From the NCBI GenBank assembly GCA_963805475.1, contig CAWDUO010000007.1, forward strand, positions 62,001-126,000: DNA of 64,000 bases, in the 5' to 3' direction. Source of the stretch: VRUE01 sp963805475. Its GTDB lineage: Bacteria > Actinomycetota > Thermoleophilia > Solirubrobacterales > 70-9. Every line of letters starts with the position of its first letter. Positions within the stretch are counted from its first letter, which is position 1. Made by a program: the position numbers and the translations under genes. Below the pieces are notes generated by a model. That model searched no databases, had not been told where the DNA came from, and saw only the letters and a program-made list of their open reading frames with translations. Shown one piece after another: positions 1-7,729 of this stretch.

Positions 1-1
1 C

Positions 2-1870
2 CAGCCGCTGACCGGCTCGACCGCGGAGAAGCACGATTCCTTCTTCGAGCCGGCCGGTGAAGGCACCGCGCTGGCCGGCTTCTCCGGCAAGGAGCTGGTC
101 CAGGGCGAGCCCGACGCCTCCTCCTTCCCGACCGGCGGCGTCCGCGCCACCTTCGAGGCGCGCGGCTACACCGCCTGGGACCCGACCTCGCCCGCCTTCA
201 TTCTCGAGAACCCGAACGGGGCGCTGCTCTGCATCCCGACCGCCTTCGCCTCCTGGACCGGCGAGGCGCTCGACGCGAAGATCCCGCTGCTGCGCTCGAT
301 GGACGCGCTCTCGCGCTCGGCGATCAAGGCGCTGCGGCTGCTCGGCGACGAGCGGAGCAAGCGCGTGTTCACCACGGTCGGCCCCGAGCAGGAGTACTTC
401 CTGATCGACGAGCAGTACTACTTCGAGCGTCCCGACCTGATCGCCACCGGCCGCACCCTGTTCGGCGCCAAGCCACCGAAGGGACACGAGCTCGACGACC
501 ACTACTTCGGCTCGATCCCCGAGCGGGTGCTCGCCTTCATGCTCGAGTCCGAGCTGGAGATGCGCAAGCTCGGCATCCCGGTGAAGACCCGCCACAACGA
601 GGTCGCGCCGGCGCAGTACGAGATCGCGCCGATCTTCGAGAACTCCAACGTCGGCTCCGACCACCAGCAGCTGCTGATGCAGACGCTGGAAAGCGTCGCC
701 CGCCGCTACGGCTTCGTCTGCCTGCTGCACGAGAAGCCGTTCGCCGGCGTCAACGGCTCGGGCAAGCACAACAACTGGTCGATGGGGACGGATTCCGGCA
801 CCAACCTGCTCGACCCGGGCGACACGCCGGCCGACAACATCCACTTCCTGTTCTTCTGCGCCGCGGTGATCCAGGCCGTCAACAAGCACCAGGGGCTGCT
901 GCGCGCCTCGGTCGCCAACATCGGCCAGGACCACCGGCTCGGCGCCAACGAGGCGCCGCCGGCGATCATCTCGATCTTCCTCGGCGGCGAGCTGGAGAAG
1001 GTCTTCGAGGCGATCGCGACCGGCGAGGGCGATCCGAACACGCCCGCCTCCTTCCTCGAGCTCGGCGCGACGGTGCTGCCGAAGCTGCCGATGCACGGCG
1101 GCGACCGCAACCGCACCTCGCCCTTCGCCTTCACCGGCAACAAATTCGAGTTCCGGGCGCTGGGGTCGAGCATGTCGCTCGCCTTCCCCAACACGGTGCT
1201 GAACACGATCGCCGCCGAGGCGATCGACGAGCTGGCCGGCAAGCTGGAGGAGAAGCTGAACGGCGGCAAGCCGATGCCCGAAGCCGTGATCGAGCTGGTC
1301 AAGGAGAGCTACAGCGCCAACAAACAGGTCTGCTTCGGCGGCGACAACTACGCCGAGGAGTGGCACGCGGAGGCCGAGCGGCGCGGGCTGAAGAACCTGC
1401 GCACGACGCCGGAGGCGCTGCCCGAGGTGATCTCCGAGCAGACGGTCGCCGCGTTCGAGAACTACGACGTGCTCTCCAAGCGCGAGCTCGAGTCGCGCTT
1501 CGAGGTCTGGGTCGAGCAGTACGCGATCCGGGCCAACATCGAGGCCGAGACGACGCACTCGATCGCCAAGACGATGATTCTGCCGGCGGCGCTGCGCTAC
1601 ATGGCGCTGATCCGCGAGTCGGGCCGCGCCGAAGGCGTCGCCGGCGAGGTCGAGGCCGGGCTCGACGCGCTCGGCTCCTCGCTGGCCGAGCTGGAGGAAG
1701 CGAACGCCTACCCGGACGAGCTCGAGGGGCTGGACCTGGCGATCCACGCGCGCGACAGGCAGCTCGCGGCGATGGCCAGGGTGCGCGAGGCGGCCGACAG
1801 GCTGGAGAAGGTCGTCGCCGACGACCTCTGGCCGCTGCCCAAGTACGAGGAGATGCTGTTCATCAAGTAG
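2..1870 (+). CDS. glnN: Type III glutamine synthetase, 5' end cut by window
   Basis: ATP-dependent condensation of ammonium and glutamate in the cytoplasm. The frame is open from base 2 with no start, so 622 residues are visible; type III enzymes run about 700-730, so roughly 80-110 N-terminal residues lie outside the window. The first visible residues (QPLTGSTAEKHDSFFEP) and the GEPDASSFPTGG segment are typical of GlnN. The catalytic region follows around bases 590-830, with HNEVAPAQYEIAPIFE, then GVNGSGKHNNWS. The family is recognised by these motifs and by its length, much longer than type I GlnA (about 450). The stop overlaps the convergent P450 stop by 8 bases. An ATG at 299 lies inside the conserved domain and is not the start. 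Confidence 0.95.
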   Translation, partial: QPLTGSTAEKHDSFFEPAGEGTALAGFSGKELVQGEPDASSFPTGGVRATFEARGYTAWDPTSPAFILENPNGALLCIPTAFASWTGEALDAKIPLLRSMDALSRSAIKALRLLGDERSKRVFTTVGPEQEYFLIDEQYYFERPDLIATGRTLFGAKPPKGHELDDHYFGSIPERVLAFMLESELEMRKLGIPVKTRHNEVAPAQYEIAPIFENSNVGSDHQQLLMQTLESVARRYGFVCLLHEKPFAGVNGSGKHNNWSMGTDSGTNLLDPGDTPADNIHFLFFCAAVIQAVNKHQGLLRASVANIGQDHRLGANEAPPAIISIFLGGELEKVFEAIATGEGDPNTPASFLELGATVLPKLPMHGGDRNRTSPFAFTGNKFEFRALGSSMSLAFPNTVLNTIAAEAIDELAGKLEEKLNGGKPMPEAVIELVKESYSANKQVCFGGDNYAEEWHAEAERRGLKNLRTTPEALPEVISEQTVAAFENYDVLSKRELESRFEVWVEQYAIRANIEAETTHSIAKTMILPAALRYMALIRESGRAEGVAGEVEAGLDALGSSLAELEEANAYPDELEGLDLAIHARDRQLAAMARVREAADRLEKVVADDLWPLPKYEEMLFIK

Positions 1871-3296
1871 CGCGGGGGAGGACCCGCATCCGCAGGCCGT
1901 CCCGCGGCGAGAGGGTCGGCATCTGGCGCACGGTCATCGTGCGGCCGGGCAGCGCGTCGAGGCGCAGGCGCTGGAGCAGCATCGTCGCCACCAGCTTCAC
2001 CTCGGTCTGGCCGAAGCGCTTGCCGATGCAGATCCGCCGTCCGCCGCCGAAGGGGACGTAGGCGCCGCGCGGCAGCGCCGCCTTGCGCTCCGGGGTGAAG
2101 CGCTCGGGGATGAACGCCTCCGGGTCGGGGAAGACCGCGGGGATGCGGTGGCTGGCCCAGGAGCAGTAGTTGACGTAGGCGTCGCGGGGGACGGTGCAGC
2201 CGCCGAACTCGAACTCGCGCACGGCGCGGCGCGGGCCGATCCAGGCGGGCGGGTAGAGGCGCAGCACCTCGTCGAGGACCATGTCGAGGTAGGGCATGCG
2301 CTCGAGGTCGTCGACGCCGGGCGGGCCGCCGCCCAGCACCTCGTCCTGCTCGGCGACGAGCTTCTCGACCACGTCCGGGTGGCGGGCCAGCTCGTGCATC
2401 ATGAAGCTCAGGGTCGAGGTCGAGGTGTCGTGGCCGGCGAACATCAGCGTCGTCACCTGGTCGCGCACCTCGCGGTCGGTGAACGCCTCGCCCGCCTCGC
2501 CGCGGGCGCCGAGCAGCAGGCTGAGGATGTCCTGGCGCTCCGCGTCGGGAGCGGCGCGGCGGCGCTCGATCTCGCCGAAGACGATCTCGTCGAGCACCCT
2601 GCGCGAGGCGTTCAGCCTGCGCCAGGGCGAGCCGGGGCCGCGCAGCAGCCGCCACTGGAAGTCGATCCCGTAGAAGCCCAGGGCGCGCTCGAAGTGGCGC
2701 GCGGCGGCGGCGCCCTTGCCCGCCTCGTCGGGGTCGAGGCCGAGCAGCGCCCGCATCGCGATCCGCATCGCCAGGTTGCGCATCCAGTCGTATACGTCGA
2801 CCGTCGTGCCCGGGCGCAGCGCGGCGATCCCCGCTTCCGCCTCGGCGACCATCGCCTCAACCGAGGCGGTCAGCTGGCGGCGGTGAAAGGCCGGCAGCAT
2901 GATCGCCCGGGCGCGGTCGTGGTAGTCCTCGTCGATCGTCAGCAGGCCGTCGCCGAGCAGCGGGATCAGGTCGCCGAAGCTCGACTCGCGCCAGTGGAAG
3001 TTCTCCGGGTGGGCGACGGTGACGAAGTTGTTCGCCTCCGGGCCGAGCATGAAGATCACCCGGCTGTGCAGCAGCCGCATGCTGAAGATCGGCCCGTGCT
3101 CTTCGTAGGCGCCGAGCAGCAGCGGCAGGGGGTCGTGGGCGATCTTGTGGGTGCGGGCGAGGCTGAAGTCGTTCGGGCCGGGCGGAAACTTGTCGCGCTC
3201 GCGCCACTCGACGACGAGGTCCCCGGCTACCCGGCGGACGGGGTTGGCCGACATCTGCGGCGGCTTCTCGACGGGCACGGCGGTCTCGACCGGCAT
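1863..3296 (-). CDS. Cytochrome P450
   Basis: Haem-thiolate monooxygenase, 477 residues. It shows the I-helix oxygen-binding motif AGHDTST, the K-helix ExxR (EVLR) and the haem loop FGGGRRICIG with the proximal cysteine. No transmembrane segment is visible at the N-terminus, so it is probably soluble and needs separate redox partners; none are adjacent. Substrate cannot be told from sequence. The reading frame is open up to 3350, but ATG at 3296 lies 8 bases after a TAGGAT box (3305-3310), which fits a leaderless start and leaves the upstream palindrome outside the gene. The 3' end overlaps the convergent glutamine synthetase gene by 8 bases. Confidence 0.92.
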   Translation of the reverse strand: MPVETAVPVEKPPQMSANPVRRVAGDLVVEWRERDKFPPGPNDFSLARTHKIAHDPLPLLLGAYEEHGPIFSMRLLHSRVIFMLGPEANNFVTVAHPENFHWRESSFGDLIPLLGDGLLTIDEDYHDRARAIMLPAFHRRQLTASVEAMVAEAEAGIAALRPGTTVDVYDWMRNLAMRIAMRALLGLDPDEAGKGAAAARHFERALGFYGIDFQWRLLRGPGSPWRRLNASRRVLDEIVFGEIERRRAAPDAERQDILSLLLGARGEAGEAFTDREVRDQVTTLMFAGHDTSTSTLSFMMHELARHPDVVEKLVAEQDEVLGGGPPGVDDLERMPYLDMVLDEVLRLYPPAWIGPRRAVREFEFGGCTVPRDAYVNYCSWASHRIPAVFPDPEAFIPERFTPERKAALPRGAYVPFGGGRRICIGKRFGQTEVKLVATMLLQRLRLDALPGRTMTVRQMPTLSPRDGLRMRVLPRAT

Positions 3297-3304
3297 CGGC
3301 GCCG

Positions 3305-3310
3305 ATCCTA
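3305..3310 (-). promoter_or_regulatory. Putative -10 box of the P450 gene (leaderless)
   Basis: TAGGAT on the minus strand, 8 bases before the ATG at 3296. One of a recurring set of TANNNT boxes at fixed distance from start codons in this window; it decides the start chosen for the P450. Confidence 0.5.
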
Positions 3311-3330
3311 GCTGGCTGAGCAGCCAAACA

Positions 3331-3378
3331 CCGTTTTCGACCTTCTCCACACCCTGGTGTGGAAAAAGTCGGAAACGG
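3331..3378 (-). terminator. Palindrome directly after rlmN (family B)
   Basis: Arms 3331-3353 and 3356-3378 pair over 23 bp with three mismatches and a 2-base loop. The right arm ends one base before the rlmN stop triplet (3379-3381), so the transcript of rlmN would fold here. No U-run follows it. The core GACTTTTTCCACAC recurs in the palindrome at 35542-35583 inside another gene, so this is a repeated element and not just a local terminator. Confidence 0.6.
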
Positions 3379-4359
3379 TCAGCTCGTGGCGGCGGCGAGC
3401 TGGCCGCAGGCGGCCTCGATCTCGCGGCCGCGGGTGAGGCGCACGGTGGCGGCGAGGCCGTGCTCGGCGAGCACGGCGCGGAAGCGCTCGATCCGCTCCG
3501 GCGGCGAGCCGTCGTAGGCGCCGGTCGGGTTGTAGGGGATCAGGTTGACCTTGTAGGAGCGGCGGTCGAGCAGCTCGGCCAGCTCGCGCGCCTGCTCGGG
3601 CAGGTCGTTGACCCCGTCGAGCATCACGTACTCGACGAAGACCTTGCGCCGGCGGCGGGCGCGCCAGCGCTCGCAGGCGGCGAGCACCTCGGCCAGCGGG
3701 TAGCGCTCGTTGACCGGCATCAGCCGCGAGCGCAGGCCGTCGTTGGGCGCGTGCAGCGAGAGGGCGAGGGCGACCGGCAGCGGCGATTCGGCGAGGCGGT
3801 CGATGCCCGGCACCCAGCCGACGGTCGAGATCGCCGTGCGGCGGTGGCCGACGCCGAGGTCGGGCAGCCGCGAGATCGCTGCCAGGACCGCGTCGAGGTT
3901 CATCGTCGGCTCCCCCATGCCCATGAAGACGACGTGGTCGATCGCTTCGACGCGGCGGAAGTGCAGCGCCTGGTCGAGGATCTCGTCGGCGCTGAGGTTG
4001 CGGCCGAACTTCATCTGACCGGTGGCGCAGAAGCTGCAGGTCAGCGGGCAGCCCGACTGCGAGGAGAGGCAGACCGAGCGGCGCCCGTCGCGATAGCGCA
4101 TCAGCACCGCCTCCAGCGGCCGCCCATCGACGGTGTGGAAGAGCGCCTTGACCGTGCCGTCGTCGGACTTCGCCTCGGCCCGCAGCTGCAAGGTCGAGAG
4201 CGGCACCGCCGCGGCCAGCCGCTCGCGCAGGGCGGCCGGCAGGTTGGTCATATCCGCGTAGGAGCCCGCCCCGCGCGCCACCCACTCCCAGACCTGGGAG
4301 GCGCGGTAGGACGGCTCGCCGGCCTCGGCGAGGGTCTTCGTCAGCAGGGCGCGGTCCAC
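3379..4359 (-). CDS. rlmN: Dual-specificity 23S rRNA/tRNA adenine C2-methyltransferase RlmN
   Basis: Radical SAM enzyme of 326 residues that methylates C2 of A2503 in 23S rRNA and A37 of some tRNAs. The radical SAM CxxxCxxC is seen in SGCPLTCSFCATGQ. GEPTMNLD and SLHAPNDGLR are typical of the family. The C-terminal cysteine in REIEAACGQLA matches the position of the second catalytic cysteine of RlmN/Cfr. Start is GTG at 4359, 6 bases after a TAGACT box (4366-4371); that box contains the TAG stop of the upstream DUF4234 gene, so the two genes are 9 bases apart. Confidence 0.95.
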   Translation of the reverse strand: MDRALLTKTLAEAGEPSYRASQVWEWVARGAGSYADMTNLPAALRERLAAAVPLSTLQLRAEAKSDDGTVKALFHTVDGRPLEAVLMRYRDGRRSVCLSSQSGCPLTCSFCATGQMKFGRNLSADEILDQALHFRRVEAIDHVVFMGMGEPTMNLDAVLAAISRLPDLGVGHRRTAISTVGWVPGIDRLAESPLPVALALSLHAPNDGLRSRLMPVNERYPLAEVLAACERWRARRRRKVFVEYVMLDGVNDLPEQARELAELLDRRSYKVNLIPYNPTGAYDGSPPERIERFRAVLAEHGLAATVRLTRGREIEAACGQLAAATS

Positions 4360-4365
4360 GCCCCG

Positions 4366-4371
4366 AGTCTA
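4366..4371 (-). promoter_or_regulatory. Putative -10 box of rlmN, overlapping the upstream stop codon
   Basis: TAGACT on the minus strand, 6 bases before the GTG start at 4359. Its first three bases are the TAG stop of the preceding gene, so rlmN may be both read through from upstream and transcribed leaderless from here. Confidence 0.45.
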
Positions 4372-4923
4372 GGCGGAAGGCTGCGGCGGCTCCGAGGCCG
4401 GCGGCGCCGACCCTTCGCTCGGCGGCTCCGAGGCCGGCGCCTCCGCCGGGGTCTGCTGCTCGGGCGGCAGCGGCGGCGGCATCTGCGGCGCGGGAGGCGG
4501 GGGCGCCTCGTGGCCGGCCAGCGCTTCGGCCTCCTGCCGCCAGACGTCGTTCAGCGAGACCTGGATGTAGGCCCAGAGCGCCGGCGCGAGCAACAGGTAG
4601 AGGATGATCGCGATCCAGCCGTTGAGCGGGTCCTTGCCGGCCAGGCGCGAGGCCCCCATCACGCGCTTGACGCCGCGCCAGTAGGTGATCAGCGCCGGGA
4701 CGATGATCAGCCCGCCCGGGAACAGCGCCAGCAGCGAGTTGGTCGGGTTCTGGCCGAGGTCGTAGCCCTTGGCCTGCCCGTAGTCGCGCAGCTCGCGGTT
4801 GATCCGGTACCACCAGACCAGGTGGTAGATGCCGAGCGTGATCAGCGGCAGCAGCGCGGCCGCCCACGGGCTGCGGACCTTCACCTCGGACTCGGTGCCG
4901 CGGATCTTCATCTCATACGCCAT
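4369..4923 (-). CDS. DUF4234 membrane protein with proline-rich tail
   Basis: 184 residues. The N-terminal half carries the DUF4234 pattern: a short cytoplasmic start, then a first hydrophobic segment LLPLITLGIYHLVWWY (about residues 24-39), a second around 66-82 and a third around 104-120. The last 45 residues are rich in Pro, Ala and Glu and look disordered. The function of the family is unknown to me. A GGAG sits about 6 bases before ATG 4923. A TAGGGT box lies about 40 bases upstream (4963-4968), giving a normal leadered transcript, unlike its leaderless neighbours. Confidence 0.8.
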   Translation of the reverse strand: MAYEMKIRGTESEVKVRSPWAAALLPLITLGIYHLVWWYRINRELRDYGQAKGYDLGQNPTNSLLALFPGGLIIVPALITYWRGVKRVMGASRLAGKDPLNGWIAIILYLLLAPALWAYIQVSLNDVWRQEAEALAGHEAPPPPAPQMPPPLPPEQQTPAEAPASEPPSEGSAPPASEPPQPSA

Positions 4924-5021
4924 GCGGGAGCTCCGTTTCTGGGAGGAGAGACAGTGGGGGCGACCCTAACCCACCGGAGGGTTGCCGACCAGGCGGTTTT
5001 CCCGCAGACCTGAGGCGGGGC

Positions 5022-5044
5022 GCTAGCCGTAGCGCTCGCCGATG
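5022..5044. repeat. 23-bp direct repeat, copy 1 (detached glpX 3' end)
   Basis: Identical over 23 bases to 5653-5675, where the sequence is the last seven codons and stop of glpX. This copy stands alone 631 bases downstream of the gene end and encodes nothing complete. The pair brackets two small membrane-protein genes. Confidence 0.8.
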
Positions 5045-5153
5045 CCGAGTTACTGCGCCTGATTCGACTTGCGCGTGTTTCGTCACATGCGACGTGCATT
5101 GGATTCACGTCTTGCGCGCCACACGCGGGCCTGGGCAAGAGAGGCTCGGGGGC

Positions 5154-5375
5154 GTGGCTTCGATCTTTCTCCTCGCCGGCGTGATCCTCGAACGCGCGGC
5201 GCTCACGGCCGGTTTTTTGGCCGCGACCATCGCGGTCGGCGGATTCCTGGGGCGCGCACGAGCGATTCGGGAAATTGACGAGGCTCTTGAACTTCAGCGC
5301 CGCACCGTCGCCGGTGGCCTGATCGGGCTCGCGTTCGGCATCGTGATCGTTGTCGTCGACGCCGCGGCGGGCTAG
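5154..5375 (+). CDS. Small two-segment membrane protein, unknown function
   Basis: 73 residues from GTG 5154, chosen because it opens at a hydrophobic stretch (VASIFLLAGVILERAALTAGF); the frame is open further upstream to 5094. A second hydrophobic segment, GGLIGLAFGIVIVVVDA, ends the protein, with a charged linker REIDEALELQRR between. No family recognised. It is followed after one base by another small membrane gene. Both lie between the two copies of the glpX 3' end, which suggests they arrived together. Confidence 0.5.
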   Translation: MASIFLLAGVILERAALTAGFLAATIAVGGFLGRARAIREIDEALELQRRTVAGGLIGLAFGIVIVVVDAAAG

Positions 5376-5376
5376 C

Positions 5377-5571
5377 ATGCGTTCTGTGGACAAAACATTT
5401 CTTGTCGGACTGCTGGCGGCGGCCGCCCTCGCCGGGGTGATCTGCGCGATCGTCTATGGCATTGGGGTCGACCCTGACGTTGGCGGAGCCATGATCGCGC
5501 TGGGCGCCGTAGGCGCCGGATTGATCGCCGGCGAGGTCTCGAAGCGCACCCCGCCGCAGCGGCGTCACTGA
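5377..5571 (+). CDS. Small membrane protein, unknown function
   Basis: 64 residues from ATG 5377 (a GTG at 5386 is an alternative). Two hydrophobic segments, FLVGLLAAAALAGVICAIVY and a Gly/Ala-rich one (MIALGAVGAGLIAG), then a basic tail. Starts one base after the stop of the preceding small gene, so the two are probably co-transcribed. No family recognised. Base composition is slightly less GC-rich than the neighbours. Confidence 0.5.
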   Translation: MRSVDKTFLVGLLAAAALAGVICAIVYGIGVDPDVGGAMIALGAVGAGLIAGEVSKRTPPQRRH

Positions 5572-5652
5572 GCCGATCTCCATCGCGGTTCCTCCTCGGG
5601 TCGTGGCGGGTGCGCGGCAAACCTACCCAACGACCGTCGCCGGCCAAACGCG

Positions 5653-5675
5653 GCTAGCCGTAGCGCTCGCCGATG
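5653..5675. repeat. 23-bp direct repeat, copy 2 (in-place glpX 3' end)
   Basis: The functional copy: it contains the codons for the last residues of GlpX (VIGERYG) and its stop. Identical to 5022-5044. Confidence 0.8.
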
Positions 5676-6649
5676 ACCGCGCGCAGCTTCGCGCGGTCGT
5701 GGCGGGCGTGGACGCGGCGCACGGTGCCCGAGCGCGAGCGCATCACCAGCGACTCGGTGCTGGCGCCGGCGCCGCGGTAGCGGACGCCCTGGAGGACGTC
5801 GCCGTCGGTCACGCCGCTGGCGGAGAAGAACACGTCGTCGCCGGAGCAGAGGTCGTCGGCGGTGAGGATGCGGTCGAGGTCGTAGCCGGCGTCGACCGCG
5901 GCGCTGCGCTCCTCGTCGTCGCGCGGCCACAGCCGGCCGAGCAGCTGGCCGCCCATCGACTTCAGCGCGGCGGCGGAGAGCACGCCCTCCGGCGTGCCGC
6001 CGATCCCCCACAGCAGGTCGACCGGCGAGCGGTCGCTGACCGCGAGCAGGGCGGCGGAGACGTCGCCGTCGGCGATCAGGCGGATGCGGGCGCCCGCCTC
6101 GCGCACCTCGCGCATCGCGTCCTGGTGGCGGTCGCGGTCGAGCATCACCACGGTGACGTCGCCGACGCTGCCGCCCTTGCGCTCGGCGATCAGCTTCAGC
6201 GTCTCCGGCAGCGGCCGGTCGAGGTCGAGCAGGTCGGCGATCTCCTCGCCGCCGGCCATCTTCTCCATGTAGACGCAGGGGCCGGGGTCGAACATCGTGC
6301 CGCGCTCGGCCAGCGCGATCACGGCCAGCGCGCTGGGCATGCCGAGGGCGCAGAGCCGCGTCCCCTCCAGCGGGTCGACCGCGATGTCGACGACCGGCGG
6401 GCTGCCGTCGCCGATCCGCTCGCCGTTGTAGAGCATCGGCGCCTCGTCCTTCTCGCCCTCGCCGATCACGACCGTGCCGTCCATCGAGACCGAGTCGAGG
6501 ACGAAGCGCATCGCGTCGACCGCCGCCTGGTCGGCGGCGATCTTGTCGCCGCGCCCGACCCAACGGGCCGCAGCCAGCGCCGCCGCCTCGGTGACGCGCA
6601 CCAACTCCAGCGCCAGGTTGCGGTCGGGCTTTTGGGGAGATGCCTCCAT
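5654..6649 (-). CDS. glpX: Class II fructose-1,6-bisphosphatase
   Basis: 331 residues, usual for GlpX. It removes the C1 phosphate of fructose-1,6-bisphosphate in gluconeogenesis. Diagnostic segments are GEGEKDEAPMLYNGE, the metal-binding DPLEGT, and GIGGTPEGVLSAAALK. The start at ATG 6649 begins the conserved N-terminus (RNLALELVRVTEAAA); the frame is open to 6733, but the extra 28 residues are arginine/glycine-rich and unlike the family. A TAGGGT box at 6661-6666 lies 11 bases upstream. It is divergent from the luciferase-like gene at 6790. Together with ppsA in this window it supports a gluconeogenic capacity. Confidence 0.93.
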   Translation of the reverse strand: MEASPQKPDRNLALELVRVTEAAALAAARWVGRGDKIAADQAAVDAMRFVLDSVSMDGTVVIGEGEKDEAPMLYNGERIGDGSPPVVDIAVDPLEGTRLCALGMPSALAVIALAERGTMFDPGPCVYMEKMAGGEEIADLLDLDRPLPETLKLIAERKGGSVGDVTVVMLDRDRHQDAMREVREAGARIRLIADGDVSAALLAVSDRSPVDLLWGIGGTPEGVLSAAALKSMGGQLLGRLWPRDDEERSAAVDAGYDLDRILTADDLCSGDDVFFSASGVTDGDVLQGVRYRGAGASTESLVMRSRSGTVRRVHARHDRAKLRAVIGERYG

Positions 6650-6671
6650 CAACCGGGGGAACCCTAAACAA

Positions 6672-6707
6672 ACGCCACCTCCTCCGCTTCGCGTCCGGGG
6701 GTGGCGT
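6672..6707. repeat. Hairpin in the glpX / oxidoreductase divergent gap
   Basis: Arms 6672-6682 and 6697-6707 pair at 10 of 11 positions around a 14-base loop. It lies upstream of both divergent genes, so it is not a terminator for either. Possible operator or repeat remnant. Confidence 0.4.
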
Positions 6708-6775
6708 CTATGCGCCATATCGGCGCCGCTCACGGAGAATCAGATCGTGACGTTCGCTGATTTGTTCTTCAGGGG

Positions 6776-6781
6776 TAGGGT
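6776..6781 (+). promoter_or_regulatory. Putative -10 box for the 6790 gene (leaderless)
   Basis: TAGGGT, 8 bases before the ATG at 6790, with no Shine-Dalgarno between. Confidence 0.5.
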
Positions 6782-6789
6782 CTCAGCCA

Positions 6790-7719
6790 ATGAAGCGATG
6801 GGGTTTGACCTTGCCGTTGCCGGGCACGCCGCTGCACTCGCATGAGGAGCTGGTGAGACGGGCCGAGGCGGCCGGGTATACCGACCTGTGGAGCGGCGAG
6901 ACGAACGGGCCCGACGGCTTCACGCCGCTGGCGCTGAGCGCCGCCTGGACCGAGCGGGCGCGGCTGGGGACCGGCGTCGTCGGCGTCTTCCAGCGCGGCC
7001 CGGCGCTGCTGGCGCAGGAGGCGGCGGCGCTGGCCGACGCCTCGGGCGGTCGCTTCGCGCTCGGCATCGGCTCCTCCTCGGACCGGATCGTCGAAGGCTG
7101 GAACGGGATCCCCTTCGAGCGGCCGCTGAGCAGGGTGCGCGAGACGCTCGAGTTCCTGCGCGCGGCGCTGGCCGGCGAGCGCACCGCGAGCGGCTTCAAG
7201 CTGGAGACGGCGCCGGCGCAGCCGGTGCCGATCGTGCTCGCGGCGCTGCGCGGCAAGATGCTCGAGCTGGCGGTCGAGCGCGCCGACGGCGCCTTCACCA
7301 ACTTCCTGCCGCTCGGCGGCCTGCCCAAGGTAGCCGCGCAGCTCGACGGCGCGCCCGAGGGCTTCGAGCTGCTCTGCCGCTTCTTCTGCCTGCCGGGCGA
7401 GCGCGAGGCGGTCGAGCCGCTGGCCCGCTTCATGTTCTCCTCCTACATCACCGTCCCCGTCTACGCGGCCTTCTACCGCTGGCTCGGCTACGGCGAGCGG
7501 ATCGAGCCGATGATCGCCGCGTGGGAGTCGGGCGACCGCCAGGGCGCCGCCGCGGCCGCCCCCTGGGACCTGATCGAGGACATGTTCGTCTTCGGCACGC
7601 CCGAGCAGATGCGGGAACGACTCGACGCCTTCGTAGAGGGCGGCATAACCCTCCCGATCCTCACCCCGATCACCACCCCCGACAAGCTCGCCGAGACGAT
7701 CGACGCGCTGGCACCCTGA
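6790..7719 (+). CDS. Luciferase-like (LLM class) F420-type oxidoreductase
   Basis: 309 residues with the bacterial luciferase-like TIM-barrel pattern: N-terminal strand WGLTLPLPG, then YTDLWSGET, ALADASGGRFALGIG and RVRETLEFLRAAL. In actinomycetes this family mostly uses reduced F420, but FMN is possible and the substrate is unknown. The conserved C-terminal helix and loop (GGITLPILTPI) are present, so the gene looks intact. It converges on the hipA gene with 10 bases between stops. Confidence 0.85.
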   Translation: MKRWGLTLPLPGTPLHSHEELVRRAEAAGYTDLWSGETNGPDGFTPLALSAAWTERARLGTGVVGVFQRGPALLAQEAAALADASGGRFALGIGSSSDRIVEGWNGIPFERPLSRVRETLEFLRAALAGERTASGFKLETAPAQPVPIVLAALRGKMLELAVERADGAFTNFLPLGGLPKVAAQLDGAPEGFELLCRFFCLPGEREAVEPLARFMFSSYITVPVYAAFYRWLGYGERIEPMIAAWESGDRQGAAAAAPWDLIEDMFVFGTPEQMRERLDAFVEGGITLPILTPITTPDKLAETIDALAP

Positions 7720-7729
7720 GCCGGGGGTT

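Noticed and set aside
3297..3350. 18-residue N-terminal extension of the P450
   Set aside because: Encoded largely by a palindrome arm and lies upstream of the TAGGAT box; the ATG at 3296 is better.
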